Shown here one piece after another: positions 1 to 10,502 of a stretch of 64,000 nt of DNA. The stretch is taken from the NCBI RefSeq assembly GCF_039696035.1, contig NZ_CP155567.1, positions 2,351,001 through 2,415,000 on the forward strand. Direction: 5' to 3'. The stretch is from Microbulbifer sp. SAOS-129_SWC (lineage in GTDB: Bacteria; Pseudomonadota; Gammaproteobacteria; Pseudomonadales; Cellvibrionaceae). The translations under genes and the position numbers were made by a program. The notes under the pieces are model-generated. The model did not search any database and had not been told where the DNA came from. It saw nothing but the letters and a program-made list of their open reading frames with translations. How positions within the stretch are numbered: the first letter of the stretch is position 1; each line of letters opens with the position of its first letter.

Positions 1-676
1 GGCCACAGCGACTGGTGACAGCGACGAAGCCGCTGCGCAGATCGATGTTGGCACGCAGACAGGCGCCGATCAGTTTGTCCAGCGCATTGTGGCGGCCGAT
101 ATCCTCGCGGCACAGCCGGGTTTCACCACTCGCATCCACATACAGGGCGGCGTGCATGGCGCCACTGCGCCGCAGGTGTTGCTGCGCGCGCTCGAAACGC
201 CGGCGCAGGTCGTGCAGATGCGGCGCGGGCGGCAGCGCGGCATGGGCAGGTTCGCCATCCCACACCGGTTGCGCCAGCGCCTGTTCCAGCGCGGCCACAC
301 CGCAGAGCCCGCAGCCGCTGCCACCGGTCTGGGCGCGGCGCGCGTACTTGAGCTGCTGGAAGGCACGCTGGGTAACGGTGATATCGACGGTAGCGCTGTC
401 CCGATGCCGGGCGATGACAATATCAAGAATGTCCTTTTCCGCCGCGGCGAGTCCGTTGCAGACACTGAAGCCGACGGCATAATCCTCGAGATCGGCCGGC
501 GTTGCCATCATCACCGCGTGATTGAGGCCGTTGTAACTGATGGCGACAGCGGCCTCTTCCGCCAGAGGATGATAGTGGTCCGCGCTTCCCGCATCGCGCC
601 GGTCGCCGCCACTGCCGACGTCGCGCCGTTCTTCGTGGGGCGGAGAAGTCATCGGCGCGCAGCGCAATTCGGGCAT
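1..676 (-). CDS. fdhD: FdhD, formate dehydrogenase accessory sulfurtransferase (3' end cut by window edge)
   Basis: FdhD passes sulfur from IscS to the molybdenum cofactor of formate dehydrogenase. The minus-strand frame from ATG at 676 reads MPELRCAPMTSPPHEER, then VAISYNGLNHAVMMATP, the sulfur-transfer motif GGSGCGLCG with its CxxC cysteines (around 300-320), and the family signature DIGRHNALDKLIG (around 60-100). A second possible start is ATG at 652; an AGGATGG about 10 bases upstream mildly favours 676. About 225 codons are present of a usual 270-280, so the C-terminus lies outside the window. No formate dehydrogenase subunit is visible here. Confidence 0.9.
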   Translation of the reverse strand, partial: MPELRCAPMTSPPHEERRDVGSGGDRRDAGSADHYHPLAEEAAVAISYNGLNHAVMMATPADLEDYAVGFSVCNGLAAAEKDILDIVIARHRDSATVDITVTQRAFQQLKYARRAQTGGSGCGLCGVAALEQALAQPVWDGEPAHAALPPAPHLHDLRRRFERAQQHLRRSGAMHAALYVDASGETRLCREDIGRHNALDKLIGACLRANIDLRSGFVAVTSRCG

Positions 677-843
677 AGTCGGATTCCATCCTGTATCTGC
701 AATACAGCAATCCTAAACCCCGGTGGCGATATCGCAAACCGGCACAGTCCACCAATCCGGCAGACAAGCAGATTTGTCGGCTTAATCAGGATAGGAGGCG
801 ACTATGCTGACACTGCAACGGTGACAGGCGCCGGAGGGACAGG

Positions 844-1164
844 ATGCGGGATAAATTCAACGAGCACGCGGCCAATGAACGCACCTTTCTCGCCTGGGTG
901 CGCACCGCGATCGCCGTGGTCGGTTTCGGCCTCGCCGCCGCCAGGCTCGGGGGGCAGCAGACTCCGGTCTGGTCAGACATTGCCCTGATCGTCAGCGGCG
1001 GCCTGGTGGTATTGCTTTCCTATATCCGCATGCAGATACACCGCAAGCAAATCGATCGCCTGGAATCCTTCGACGACAAACCCGCACCAATTGACCTGCT
1101 GTTATTGGGGCTGGTCTTCAGCCTGTTTGCGCTGATGGTGTTCTTTGCGCTGCATATCACCTGA
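844..1164 (+). CDS. DUF202 (YidH-like) inner-membrane protein
   Basis: A 106-residue protein with the DUF202 signature at its N-terminus (NERTFLAWVRTAIAVVGFG) and three predicted membrane segments at about residues 18-38, 44-62 and 84-104. GGAGGG seven bases upstream supports the ATG. YidH-like proteins are small inner-membrane proteins with no firmly established reaction. It sits alone between the divergent fdhD and the convergent glcB and shares a bidirectional terminator with glcB. The family call is secure; no function can be given. Confidence 0.85.
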   Translation: MRDKFNEHAANERTFLAWVRTAIAVVGFGLAAARLGGQQTPVWSDIALIVSGGLVVLLSYIRMQIHRKQIDRLESFDDKPAPIDLLLLGLVFSLFALMVFFALHIT

Positions 1165-1204
1165 CTGCCATGCAGCGCGTGGCGACAAATGCAGATGCAC
1201 CGAC

Positions 1205-1236
1205 CAAAAAAGCCCCGCAAGATGCGGGGCTTTTCA
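1205..1236. terminator. Bidirectional rho-independent terminator
   Basis: Stem GCCCCGCA / TGCGGGGC at 1212-1230 with a three-base loop. It has A6 on its left and TTTT on its right, so it can end both the DUF202 gene (+) and glcB (-). Confidence 0.8.
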
Positions 1237-1261
1237 TTGACCAATTGCGGCAAGCGGAACC

Positions 1262-3442
1262 TTACGATGTCTGGTGGCGCGCCTTGAACTCCCGGCGGCG
1301 GCGATGCAAAACCGGTTCGGTGTAGCCGTTGGGCTGGGCGCAGCCCTCGAAAACCAGTTCACAGGCAGCCTGGAAGGCGATGCTGTCGTCGAAGTCCGGC
1401 GCCATATCGAGATAAGCGGAATCCCCGGCATTCTGTCGGTCGACCACCGCGGCCATGCGCTGCATGGTCTCCAGCACCTGGTCCCGCGTGACCACGCCCT
1501 GCTTCAGCCAGTTGGCGATATGCTGCGACGAGATCCGCAGCGTGGCGCGGTCTTCCATCAGGCCCACATCGTTGATATCCGGCACCTTGGAGCAGCCGAC
1601 ACCCTGGTCGATCCAGCGCACCACATAGCCGAGAATGCCCTGGGCGTTATTGTCCAGCTCGCGCTGGATTTCCTCGGGGCTCCAGTTGGGATCTTCGGCC
1701 ACCGGTACGGTGAGGATGTCCTCCAGGTGCGCGTGCGCGCGGCTGGCGAGCACCTGCTGGCGCTTGGCCACATCCACCTTGTGATAGTGCAACGCGTGCA
1801 GGGTGGCGGCGGTGGGCGACGGTACCCAGGCGGTATTGGCGCCGGCCATCGGATGCGCCAGCTTGGCGTGCATCATCGCCGCCATCTGGTCGGGGATCGG
1901 CCACATGCCCTTGCCGATCTGCGCCCTGCCCTTCAGCCCCGCTGCCAGACCGGTGTCCACGTTCCAGTCTTCATAGGCCTGAATCCATTTTGACTGTCTC
2001 ATATCGCCCTTGCGGATCATCGGCCCGGCCAGCATGGACGTGTGAATTTCGTCGCCGGTGCGATCGAGGAAACCGGTATTGATAAACGCAACGCGCTCGC
2101 TGGCCGCGGCGATGCAGGCTTTCAGGTTCACCGTAGTACGGCGTTCCTCGTCCATGATGCCCATCTTGATGGTGTTGCGCTCCAGCCCGAGCGCATCCTC
2201 GATACGGCTGAAAAGTGTATTGGCAAAAGCCACTTCCTCAGGGCCGTGCATTTTCGGTTTGACGATATAAATGCTGCCGGTACGCGAATTGTTACGCGCA
2301 CTTTTCCCGCGCAGATCGTGCAGTGCAATCAGGCTGGTGAGCATACCGTCGAGAATGCCCTCGGGTATTTCATTGCCGTCTTTGTCGAGAATCGCTTCGT
2401 TGGTCATCAGGTGGCCGACGTTGCGTACAAACATCAGGCTGCGCCCGGGTAACACCAGGGGGTTGCCGTTGGGAGAGGTGTACTCGCGATCCGGATTCAA
2501 TGTGCGCTCGATACGCTCGCCGCCCTTGTCGATGGTCTCGCTCAGGTCGCCCTTCATCAGGCCGAGCCAGTTGCGGTAAACCGCCACTTTGTCTTCGGCA
2601 TCGACCGCGGCGACTGAGTCCTCGCAGTCCATGATGGTGGTGAGCGCGGCCTCGACCAGCACATCTTTGATGCCGGCCGGGTCTGTCTTGCCGATGGGGC
2701 TCTGGCGATCGATCTGGATCTCGAAGTGCAGGCCGTGCTGGCGCAGCAGTATCGCCTCCGGCCGCTCGCTGTCACCGCGGTAGCCGGCGAACTGTCTACC
2801 CTGCTGCAGGGTGGCGACATCGCCGCCGGACAGTTCCACTTCCAGCAACGAACCGTTGATGCGGTATTTGACCGCATCCTTGTGGCTGCCAATGGTGAGC
2901 GGCGCGGACTGGTCGAGAAACTCGCGCGCGTAGTGAATCACTTTCTCACCGCGCACCGGGTTGTAACCGCTGCCTTTTTCCGCGCCGTCGGCCTTGCTGA
3001 TCACATCGGTGCCATAGAGGGCATCGTAGAGGCTGCCCCAGCGCGCGTTGGCGGCGTTGAGCGCGTAGCGCGCATTCATCACCGGCACCACCAGCTGCGG
3101 GCCGGCCAGAATGGCAATCTCGGTATCGACATTCTCCGTTGTCGCGTTGACGTCCGCGGGCTCGTCGACCAGATAGCCGATCTCGCGCAGGAACGCGGTG
3201 TACTGGTCGAGATTGCGGTAGCCGCCGGGGTTGTCGGTATACCACTGGTCAATCTGCGCCTGCAGCTGGTCGCGCCGGTCCAGCAGGTCGCGGTTCAACG
3301 GCGCCAGGTCGCGGACAATTTGCCCGAATTCGGCCCAGAAGACGTCGGCGCCGATACCGGTCCCGGGAATCACCTCTTCCACCACCAGTTTGTGCAGCGC
3401 CTGGGCGATCTGCAGATCACCGATTTGGACTCGTTCCGTCAT
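1262..3442 (-). CDS. glcB: Malate synthase G
   Basis: Condenses glyoxylate with acetyl-CoA to malate, the second step of the glyoxylate shunt, as a cytosolic single-chain TIM-barrel enzyme. The protein is 726 residues (E. coli GlcB 723). Family blocks in order are [42 protein letters not shown] [17 protein letters not shown], and [19 protein letters not shown] followed by [16 protein letters not shown]. The open frame extends to 3499, but ATG at 3442 (MTERVQIGD) aligns with the family start and has GAGAGG seven bases upstream. It stands apart from any glycolate-oxidase genes and lies beside lysR and aceA, so a glyoxylate-shunt role is likely. Confidence 0.97.
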   Translation of the reverse strand: MTERVQIGDLQIAQALHKLVVEEVIPGTGIGADVFWAEFGQIVRDLAPLNRDLLDRRDQLQAQIDQWYTDNPGGYRNLDQYTAFLREIGYLVDEPADVNATTENVDTEIAILAGPQLVVPVMNARYALNAANARWGSLYDALYGTDVISKADGAEKGSGYNPVRGEKVIHYAREFLDQSAPLTIGSHKDAVKYRINGSLLEVELSGGDVATLQQGRQFAGYRGDSERPEAILLRQHGLHFEIQIDRQSPIGKTDPAGIKDVLVEAALTTIMDCEDSVAAVDAEDKVAVYRNWLGLMKGDLSETIDKGGERIERTLNPDREYTSPNGNPLVLPGRSLMFVRNVGHLMTNEAILDKDGNEIPEGILDGMLTSLIALHDLRGKSARNNSRTGSIYIVKPKMHGPEEVAFANTLFSRIEDALGLERNTIKMGIMDEERRTTVNLKACIAAASERVAFINTGFLDRTGDEIHTSMLAGPMIRKGDMRQSKWIQAYEDWNVDTGLAAGLKGRAQIGKGMWPIPDQMAAMMHAKLAHPMAGANTAWVPSPTAATLHALHYHKVDVAKRQQVLASRAHAHLEDILTVPVAEDPNWSPEEIQRELDNNAQGILGYVVRWIDQGVGCSKVPDINDVGLMEDRATLRISSQHIANWLKQGVVTRDQVLETMQRMAAVVDRQNAGDSAYLDMAPDFDDSIAFQAACELVFEGCAQPNGYTEPVLHRRRREFKARHQTS

Positions 3443-3638
3443 ATCCGGACCTCTCATTGACTGTTGGTTCTGCGGCATTCTAAACAGCAGCCCAATCATA
3501 TCGCTAATTTATAGCCGCTATTCTCACTATTCAGCGCGAGAATTTAGGTTGACCAGTAAGCCCGCGGAGGGGAATGCCGGCCCCCAAGGAAAATCGTGCA
3601 CTGCCGAAATTGCCGGGGGGCACAGCGCCACCCGGCCG

Positions 3639-4574
3639 CTACAGCTGCCGCCCCACATCCAGAATCAGACGCCGCAACCAGCGGTGCGGCGCGCTCTGCT
3701 GCAGCAGCGGGCTCCAGGCCATTTTCAGCTCCAGTGGCGGAATCTCCAGCGGCGGGTCGCGACGCACCACACGCGGATTGTCGCGCGCCAGCAGGGCCAG
3801 TCGCGTGGGTACAGTGACAATCAGGTCGCTCTGCTCCGCGAGCAGCATCGCCACCTGGTAGTGGCGGGTGAACACGGTGATCTCGCGCTTCTCCCCCAGC
3901 CGGCCGATGGCCTCGTCCACCCAGCCGAGGCGCTGCACGTCTTCCGGGTTGACCCCCACGCCGACGCCCATACCGGTCTTCGACACCCAGATATGCTGCG
4001 CGCGCAGGTAGCTCTGCAGATTGTAGTCGCCGAGGATCGGGTTATCGGCGCGCATCACACAGGAGAAGGAATCCCGCCATACCGTGGCCTGGTGGAAACT
4101 CTGCGGCATGCTGTCGAAGCGGTTGATGACCATGTCCACCTTGCCCTGCTCCACATCCACAAAGCTCACATCGCTGGGGGTCATGATATCCAGGCTGATG
4201 CCCGGTGCCTGCTCGCGCAGCTGGATCAGCAGAGCCGGAAACAGCGTGGACTCGGCGTAGTCGCTCGCCATGATGCGGAAAGTGCGCCGCGCCGCGGCCG
4301 GGTCGAAATCCCGATTGGGCTGCACCACCCGGTCGATGGCGGCGAGTGCCTCGCGCACCATCGGCTGCAGCTCCAGCGCGCGCTCGGTGGGCATCATGCC
4401 CTCGCGGGTGCGCACCAGCAGCGGGTCGTCAAACAGGTCGCGCAGGCGCTTGAGACCGTTGCTCATGGCCGGCTGGGACAGGCCCAGATAGTTGGCGGCG
4501 CGGGTGACGTTGCGCTCGCGCAGCAACACATCCAGATAAACGAGCAGGTTGAGGTCGGCTCTCTCGAGGTTCAT
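3639..4574 (-). CDS. LysR-family regulator divergent from isocitrate lyase
   Basis: A 311-residue LysR-type regulator: N-terminal winged helix-turn-helix (VTRAANYLGLSQPAMSNGLKR, about residues 18-40) followed by a two-lobed effector-binding domain. The frame opens at 4655, but ATG at 4574 (MNLERADLNLLVYLDVLL) is the natural family start with an AGGC-type ribosome site. It is transcribed away from aceA, 111 bases apart, and a perfect ATAAT-N11-ATTAT dyad lies in that gap. The usual LysR arrangement would make it an autoregulator and activator or repressor of aceA. Which glyoxylate or acetate metabolite it senses cannot be read from sequence. Confidence 0.9.
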   Translation of the reverse strand: MNLERADLNLLVYLDVLLRERNVTRAANYLGLSQPAMSNGLKRLRDLFDDPLLVRTREGMMPTERALELQPMVREALAAIDRVVQPNRDFDPAAARRTFRIMASDYAESTLFPALLIQLREQAPGISLDIMTPSDVSFVDVEQGKVDMVINRFDSMPQSFHQATVWRDSFSCVMRADNPILGDYNLQSYLRAQHIWVSKTGMGVGVGVNPEDVQRLGWVDEAIGRLGEKREITVFTRHYQVAMLLAEQSDLIVTVPTRLALLARDNPRVVRRDPPLEIPPLELKMAWSPLLQQSAPHRWLRRLILDVGRQL

Positions 4575-4604
4575 ATATTTGCCTGGCTGATAGCGGGGAT
4601 CACG

Positions 4605-4625
4605 ATAATAAATTAGGTAAATTAT
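4605..4625. promoter_or_regulatory. Predicted LysR-type operator (T-N11-A dyad)
   Basis: ATAAT at 4605-4609 and ATTAT at 4621-4625 form a perfect 5-base inverted repeat with 11 bases between, the classic T-N11-A LysR box. It lies 30 bases upstream of the lysR start and 60 upstream of the aceA start, so one bound dimer could act on both promoters. Confidence 0.55.
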
Positions 4626-4685
4626 GCCAGAGCCACTAGGATTCTCAACATCCAATCGCAGTCACATTTTCGAGGATACCTAGCC

Positions 4686-6284
4686 ATGTCCACCTACGCT
4701 CAAGATATCGAAGCGGCCAGCAAACTCTGTGAAACCCACGGCAGTGCCTGGGACGCCATCAACCCGGAATACGTGGCGCGCATGCGTGCCCAGAACAAAT
4801 TCAAGACCGGTCTGGATATCGCGCGCTACACCGCCGATATCATGCGCACAGACATGGAGAACTACGACCGGGACACGTCCAAGTACACCCAGTCGCTGGG
4901 CTGCTGGCACGGCTTTATCGGCCAGCAGAAGATGATTTCGATCAAGAAGCACTTTGAAGGCAATACCGATCGCCGCTACCTGTACCTGTCCGGCTGGATG
5001 GTCGCCGCGCTGCGCAGTGAGTTTGGTCCGCTGCCGGACCAGTCCATGCACGAGAAAACCGCCGTGGCCCACCTGATCGAAGAGCTCTACACCTTCCTGC
5101 GCCAGGCGGACGCGCGCGAACTGGGCGGCCTGTTCCGCGAGCTGGATGCGGCGCGCGAGGTCGGCGATAAGGCAGCGCAAAAGGCCGTGCAGGACAAGAT
5201 CGACAACCACGTTACCCACGTGGTGCCGATCATTGCCGACATCGATGCCGGTTTCGGCAACGCCGAGGCGACCTACCTGATGGCCAAGCAGATGATCGAG
5301 GCCGGCGCCTGCTGTATCCAGATTGAAAACCAGGTGTCCGACGAGAAGCAGTGTGGCCACCAGGACGGCAAGGTCACCGTGCCGCACGAAGACTTCCTGG
5401 CCAAGATCCGCGCCGTGCGCTACGCCTTCCTTGAGCTGGGCGTCGACAACGGCGTGATCGTCGCGCGCACCGACTCCCTGGGCGCGGGCCTGACCAAGCA
5501 GATTGCCGTGACCAAAGAGCCCGGCGACCTGGGAGACCAGTACAACAGCTTCCTCGATTGCGAAGAAATCGCCGCCGCCGACCTGGCCAATGGCGACGTG
5601 GTCATCAATCGCGACGGCAAACTGCTGCGTCCCAAGCGCCTGGCTTCCAACCTGTTCCAGTTCAAGAAGGGAACCGGCGAGGCGCGCTGCATCCTCGACA
5701 GTATCACCTCCCTGCAGAACGGTGCCGACCTGATCTGGATCGAGACCGAGAAGCCCCACGTGCGCCAGATCGGCGCGATGATGGATGAAATTCGCAAGCA
5801 GGTGCCCAACGCCAAGCTGGTCTACAACAACAGCCCGTCGTTCAACTGGACCCTGAACTTCCGCCAGCAGGTTTTCGACACCTGGAAAGAGGAAGGCAAG
5901 GACGTGTCTGCCTACGATCGCGACAACCTGATGAGCGCCGAGTACGACGATACTGCGCTGTCTGCTGCGGCCGACGAGAAGATCCGCACCTTCCAGGCCG
6001 ACGCCTCGCGCGAAGCCGGCATCTTCCATCACCTGATCACGCTGCCGACCTACCACACCGCGGCCCTGTCCACGGACAACCTGGCCAAGGCCTACTTCGG
6101 TGAAGAAGCGATGCTGGGCTACGTGAAGGGTGTACAGCGCAAGGAGATCCGCCAGCGCATCGCCTGCGTCAAACACCAGAACATGGCCGGCTCCGATATG
6201 GGCGACGACCACAAGGAGTACTTTGCCGGTGAGGCCGCGCTGAAAGCGGCGGGCAAAGACAACACCATGAACCAGTTCGGCTAA
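4686..6284 (+). CDS. aceA: Isocitrate lyase (531-residue class)
   Basis: Cleaves isocitrate to glyoxylate and succinate, the entry to the glyoxylate shunt; cytosolic TIM-barrel enzyme. The 532-residue protein carries the catalytic loop as EKQCGHQDGK (about residues 218-227), in which the cysteine of the usual KKCGH is kept and the second lysine is Q, as in the longer Pseudomonas-type enzyme. IADIDAGFGN and VARTDSLGAGL are also present. GAGGA lies about 10 bases upstream of the ATG. It is divergent from lysR and followed by a strong terminator, so it is probably monocistronic. With glcB on the other side of lysR, the complete shunt is encoded here. Confidence 0.97.
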   Translation: MSTYAQDIEAASKLCETHGSAWDAINPEYVARMRAQNKFKTGLDIARYTADIMRTDMENYDRDTSKYTQSLGCWHGFIGQQKMISIKKHFEGNTDRRYLYLSGWMVAALRSEFGPLPDQSMHEKTAVAHLIEELYTFLRQADARELGGLFRELDAAREVGDKAAQKAVQDKIDNHVTHVVPIIADIDAGFGNAEATYLMAKQMIEAGACCIQIENQVSDEKQCGHQDGKVTVPHEDFLAKIRAVRYAFLELGVDNGVIVARTDSLGAGLTKQIAVTKEPGDLGDQYNSFLDCEEIAAADLANGDVVINRDGKLLRPKRLASNLFQFKKGTGEARCILDSITSLQNGADLIWIETEKPHVRQIGAMMDEIRKQVPNAKLVYNNSPSFNWTLNFRQQVFDTWKEEGKDVSAYDRDNLMSAEYDDTALSAAADEKIRTFQADASREAGIFHHLITLPTYHTAALSTDNLAKAYFGEEAMLGYVKGVQRKEIRQRIACVKHQNMAGSDMGDDHKEYFAGEAALKAAGKDNTMNQFG

Positions 6285-6341
6285 CCGGAATTCAATTCCA
6301 GGCGGCCCCACGGGGCCGCAAAATATCCTTCACTCGTCTTG

Positions 6342-6366
6342 GGGGCCGCATTGCGGCCCCTTTTTT
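6342..6366 (+). terminator. Rho-independent terminator of aceA
   Basis: GGGGCCGC / GCGGCCCC stem at 6342-6360 followed directly by T6. Confidence 0.85.
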
Positions 6367-6451
6367 GTATCTGCGTTATGTTCCGGTCATGAAACCCGGG
6401 CGCCAATCCGGGCTAGCCTTAGGGTAATGATCTGTGACCAGGCGGAGCACT

Positions 6452-7660
6452 ATGCAGGCTGCGCGCGGAGTGCTGGTGCTGAATGCCGGCAGCTCCTCCC
6501 TGAAATTTGCCGTGGTCGACCCGGACACCGGCGCCCAGCGACTCAGCGGTATCGGCGAATCCCTCGGCGACAGCGACCCGCGGGTATCCTGGCGCTGCGA
6601 CGATGAAACCGGCCATCTCGCCCTCGACCCGGGCGCCGCGCACGCCGCGGTGCTCGACTACCTCGTCGGCGAACTGCTGCCGGCGCAGCCCGCGTTGCGC
6701 GCGCAGCTGATTGCCGTGGGCCACCGGATCGTGCACGGCGGCGAGCACTTTGCGCAGTCCGTACTGATCGACGGCGACGTCATTGCCACCATCGAAGACT
6801 GTGCCGCGCTGGCGCCCCTGCACAATCCGCCGGGGCTGCTGGGCATTCGCGCCGCCCGGCGGGCCTTTGCGCAACTGGATCAGGTCGCGGTATTCGATAC
6901 GGCGTTTCACCAGTCGCTGCCCCCGCACGCCTACCTTTACGCCCTGCCCTACCGCCTGTACCGGGAACATCGCATCCGCCGCTACGGCATGCACGGCAGC
7001 AGTTACCGCTTTGTCAGCGAGCGCGCCGCAGCGCTGCTGCAGCGGCCGCTGAGTGCGCTGAATATCATCGCCACCCACCTGGGCAACGGCGCCTCGGTCG
7101 CCGCGATCAAAAGCGGCACCAGCGCTGACACCAGCATGGGGCTGACACCGCTCGAGGGGCTGGTAATGGGCACCCGCTGTGGCGATCTGGACGCGGGCGT
7201 GCTGATTCACCTGGCGGAGTCTCTGGGCTATGCGGTGGCGGAAATTCGTGCGCTTTTGAATCGCGACAGCGGTCTGCTGGGCATTTCCGGACTGAGTAAC
7301 GACTGCCGCGAGCTGGAGCGCGCCGCCGGCAATGGCCACCGCGGCGCCCGCCTCGCCCTGGAAATCTTCTGCTACCGCCTGGCGAAATATATCGCCGCCT
7401 ACACGGTACCCCTGCAGCGCGTGGACGCGCTGGTATTTACCGGCGGCATCGGCGAGAACTCGACCTGGGTGCGCGCGCAGACGCTGGAGTGGCTACGCGG
7501 CCTGGGCTACCGCCTCGACAGTGCGCGCAACCGGCAGATGCGCGCCGGTGCCGAGGGCGCGATCACCGCGGCCGGCAGCCCGCTGGCGCTGGTGATCCCC
7601 ACCAATGAGGAATGGGTGATCGCGCGCGATGCGGCGCGGCTGGTCGCAGCGCAGGAGTAG
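6452..7660 (+). CDS. ackA: Acetate kinase
   Basis: Interconverts acetyl phosphate plus ADP with acetate plus ATP. The 402-residue protein starts with the family signature VLVLNAGSSSLKF and has HRIVHGG, the second signature (FDTAFHQSLP...RYGMHGSSYRFVS) and the THLGNGASVAAI and TRCGDLDAG blocks that bind phosphate and nucleotide. A GTG at 6434 is in frame, but ATG at 6452 with GGCGGAG upstream gives the family start. Six bases separate it from pta, so the two form the usual ackA-pta operon, here beside the glyoxylate shunt. Confidence 0.96.
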   Translation: MQAARGVLVLNAGSSSLKFAVVDPDTGAQRLSGIGESLGDSDPRVSWRCDDETGHLALDPGAAHAAVLDYLVGELLPAQPALRAQLIAVGHRIVHGGEHFAQSVLIDGDVIATIEDCAALAPLHNPPGLLGIRAARRAFAQLDQVAVFDTAFHQSLPPHAYLYALPYRLYREHRIRRYGMHGSSYRFVSERAAALLQRPLSALNIIATHLGNGASVAAIKSGTSADTSMGLTPLEGLVMGTRCGDLDAGVLIHLAESLGYAVAEIRALLNRDSGLLGISGLSNDCRELERAAGNGHRGARLALEIFCYRLAKYIAAYTVPLQRVDALVFTGGIGENSTWVRAQTLEWLRGLGYRLDSARNRQMRAGAEGAITAAGSPLALVIPTNEEWVIARDAARLVAAQE

Positions 7661-7666
7661 CGAACC

Positions 7667-9796
7667 ATGTCGCGCACCATAATGCTGATCCCCCTAAGCC
7701 CGCGTGTCGGCATCACCTCTGTCAGCCTCGGTGTCACCCGCGCGTTGGAGCGCAACGGCGTGGGTGTGAAATTTTTCAAGCCCGTAGCGGAACCCGAAGA
7801 GCACCGCGGAGTAGAGCGATCAGCCGAAATCCTGCGCCGCGGATCCGGGCTGGAAATTATGGATTCCTTCAGTGCACGTCACGCCGAATCGATGATCTCT
7901 GCGGGCAACCTGTCCGAACTACTCGAGGATATCCTGGCACGGTATCGCCGCTGTACGGTGACGGCGGAAGTGGTTCTGGTTGAAGGGCTGCTGCCAGACA
8001 GCGACAGCCAGCTTGCCAGCCAGCTCAACTACCAGGTTGCCAAGGCACTGGATGCCGAGGTAGTACTGGTTGTCTGCCCGCACCTGGACTCCACCCGGCA
8101 ACTGCAGGAGCGGCTCGCGTTTGCCGATGAGCAGTTCGGCGGCCGCGAAGCCGGCCGGGTAATGGGGTGCATCATCAACAAGGTGGGTGCGCCGCCAACC
8201 ATGCCGGACGCATTGGGAGCGGACCTTTCCGGATTTTTCGGGCAGGTGGAAAGCCGCCGCAGCACGCTGGATATTCGCGCGCTGAACCGCAAGAGCCCGG
8301 TGCCAATACTCGGCTGTATACCCTGGAGTGCCGAGCTGCTGGCACCGCGTGCAGTGGATCTGGCAGAGCATTTCAACGCGGAAGTCATCAATCGCGGCGA
8401 GCTCGCGTCGCGCCGTCTGCGCAGTATCACTTTTTGCTCCCGCTCGCTGGGCAATATGATCCATCGCTTTGTCACCGGCGCCATGCTGGTGACCTCCGGG
8501 GACAGGCCCGATGTGATTGCCGCAGCCGGCCTGGCGGCCATGAACGGTGTCGATATCGGCTGCCTGCTACTCACCGGGGGCTACCAGCTGGAGCCCGCGC
8601 TGCGCAAACTGTGTACCCCGGCGCTGGAAACCGGGCTGCCGGTGCTGCTGGTAAAAACCAATACCTGGCAGACTGCACTGCACCTGCAGAATTTCAACAC
8701 ACGCACGCCGACTGACGATACACAGCGTATCGAAAAGGTACAGGAGTTCATTGCCGGAAACCTGGATCGGCAGTGGGTGGAATCCCTCAGCCGTGCATCC
8801 GCCCGTCCCAAACGGCTGTCGCCGCCGGCATTTCGCTATCACCTGACCGAGCTGGCGCGCCAACACCGCAAGCGCATCGCGCTGCCGGAGGGGCATGAGC
8901 CGCGCACCATCAAGGCCGCGGTCATTTGTGCCGAGCGCGGCATCGCCCGGCCCGTTTTGCTGGGCCACCCGAAGGAAATCCGTCGGGTGGCCGAACAGCA
9001 AGGGGTCAAACTGGGAAAGGAAATCGACATCATCGATCCGGTCGCGGTGCGCGAACAATACGTCGCGCCGATGGTGGCGCTGCGCAAACACAAGGGCCTG
9101 ACCGAAGTCGTCGCCCGCGAGCAACTGCAGGACAACGTGGTGCTCGGCACCATGATGCTGGCGCAGGGCGAGGTGGATGGCCTGGTGTCGGGTGCCGAGC
9201 ACACCACGGCCAATACCATTCGCCCCGCCCTGCAATTGATCAAAACCGCCCCCGGGGCGAAACTCATCTCTTCCGTGTTTTTTATGCTGCTGCCCGACCA
9301 GGTACTGGTATACGGCGACTGCGCCATCAACCCCGATCCCGATGCCGGGGCGCTGGCCGCGATTGCGATCCAGTCAGCGGACTCGGCACAGGCGTTTGGT
9401 ATCGACCCACGGGTAGCGATGATCAGCTATTCCACCGGCAGCTCTGGCTCCGGCTCGGATGTGGACAAGGTCCGCGAGGCCACGCGCCTGGCCCGGCAAC
9501 AGCGGCCGGACCTGGTCATCGACGGACCGCTGCAATACGACGCCGCCATCAACGAGGATGTGGCCCGTAGCAAAGCGCCCGGCAGCGCAGTCGCCGGCCG
9601 CGCCACAGTACTGATTTTTCCCGATTTGAATACTGGCAATACCACCTACAAGGCCGTGCAGCGCAGCGCGAATCTGGTGAGCATCGGACCGATGCTGCAG
9701 GGCATACGCAAACCCGTCAACGACCTGTCGCGCGGTGCGCTGGTCGACGATATCGTCTATACGATTGCCCTGACGGCGATTCAGGCCGCACAGTAA
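7667..9796 (+). CDS. pta: Phosphate acetyltransferase, long three-domain form
   Basis: Converts acetyl-CoA and phosphate to acetyl phosphate and CoA; partner of AckA. At 709 residues it is the long form: an N-terminal P-loop-like regulatory domain (residues about 1-210), a DRTGG domain (about 215-330, [18 protein letters not shown]) and the catalytic PTA_PTB domain from about residue 380 ([44 protein letters not shown]). The ribosome site AGGAG lies in the last codons of ackA. The pathway direction, acetate excretion or uptake, cannot be told from sequence. The neighbouring shunt suggests acetate use matters. Confidence 0.96.
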   Translation: MSRTIMLIPLSPRVGITSVSLGVTRALERNGVGVKFFKPVAEPEEHRGVERSAEILRRGSGLEIMDSFSARHAESMISAGNLSELLEDILARYRRCTVTAEVVLVEGLLPDSDSQLASQLNYQVAKALDAEVVLVVCPHLDSTRQLQERLAFADEQFGGREAGRVMGCIINKVGAPPTMPDALGADLSGFFGQVESRRSTLDIRALNRKSPVPILGCIPWSAELLAPRAVDLAEHFNAEVINRGELASRRLRSITFCSRSLGNMIHRFVTGAMLVTSGDRPDVIAAAGLAAMNGVDIGCLLLTGGYQLEPALRKLCTPALETGLPVLLVKTNTWQTALHLQNFNTRTPTDDTQRIEKVQEFIAGNLDRQWVESLSRASARPKRLSPPAFRYHLTELARQHRKRIALPEGHEPRTIKAAVICAERGIARPVLLGHPKEIRRVAEQQGVKLGKEIDIIDPVAVREQYVAPMVALRKHKGLTEVVAREQLQDNVVLGTMMLAQGEVDGLVSGAEHTTANTIRPALQLIKTAPGAKLISSVFFMLLPDQVLVYGDCAINPDPDAGALAAIAIQSADSAQAFGIDPRVAMISYSTGSSGSGSDVDKVREATRLARQQRPDLVIDGPLQYDAAINEDVARSKAPGSAVAGRATVLIFPDLNTGNTTYKAVQRSANLVSIGPMLQGIRKPVNDLSRGALVDDIVYTIALTAIQAAQ

Positions 9797-10001
9797 TTCA
9801 GCCTCCCGACTGATCGCGGGGCGGCACGTCCACACGGACGGGTAATTGTGTAAGGGTTGCGCGGAAGAGAATTTCGCGGCGCACTGTGCGAGTCAGGGCG
9901 TGGCGGATTGGTGGGAGTTTTGGCTGGACGGCACATCCGGCCCTCCATGGCCGGATTGGGAAAGGCTTTGCGGCGTGTTTCAGCGCCCTCTGGCGGGCCG
10001 G
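9797..10001. other. Short intergenic stretch between pta and the Spy-like gene
   Basis: About 200 bases with one small dyad (CGTCC...GGACG near 9829-9841) lacking a T-run. No gene or clear signal seen. Confidence 0.5.
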
Positions 10002-10481
10002 CTAATCTTCCTCATCGTCCATGTCGCCGTGTTTCATGTGCCATTTCCCGCGGAGTTCGGATTTGAACTTCTCCAGCTTGGCTTTCTGCTCATCATTGAG
10101 CATCTCTTTGAACTTATTCTGATACTTGTGCGCCAGCGCCATCCGTTTGACCTGGACTTTACCCCATTCTGCACCGAGATTGTCGAGGGTCGACTGATCG
10201 GCGCCGGACTCGAGGGCGTCTTTGATCTGCTTGTGTAACTTCTTGCTTTGCTCCTTCAGCTGCTTCCGCTCTTCGCTGGTGCTCTCCCGATAGGCTTTCA
10301 GTTTCTCTTTCTGGTCCTTTGTCAGCTCCAGTTTCGCCTCCAGGGTCATCCAGAACTTATCGAACCGATCGGAGTGCTCGTGCCGCTGGTAGTTCACCGC
10401 GGTCGCACCGGCCTGGCCGGGCAACGCGATCAGGATACCGGCAAGCCCCAGGCAGGCTACAACTAACTTCCACGAATTCAT
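10002..10481 (-). CDS. Spy/CpxP-like LTxxQ periplasmic protein
   Basis: A 159-residue protein with a signal peptide (MNSWKLVVACLGLAGILIAL...AGA) and a highly charged helical mature part. It holds two LTxxQ-type motifs, LTKDQKEKLKAYR (about residue 55) and LNDEQKAKLEKFKSEL (about residue 130), as in the Spy/CpxP family of periplasmic chaperones and envelope-stress sensors. The frame opens at 10502, but ATG at 10481 has AGAGG at good spacing and begins the signal peptide. It ends in an acidic histidine-containing tail (HMKHGDMDDEED), which could bind metal. No Cpx genes are adjacent, so a stress role is inferred from the family only. Confidence 0.75.
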   Translation of the reverse strand: MNSWKLVVACLGLAGILIALPGQAGATAVNYQRHEHSDRFDKFWMTLEAKLELTKDQKEKLKAYRESTSEERKQLKEQSKKLHKQIKDALESGADQSTLDNLGAEWGKVQVKRMALAHKYQNKFKEMLNDEQKAKLEKFKSELRGKWHMKHGDMDDEED

Positions 10482-10502
10482 GAGAACCTCTGCATCGTTC
10501 AC

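Noticed and set aside
89..988. 299-codon plus-strand open frame over fdhD
   Set aside because: Antisense shadow; the minus strand encodes clear FdhD motifs.
4680..6311. 543-codon minus-strand open frame
   Set aside because: Antisense shadow of aceA caused by high-GC codon bias.
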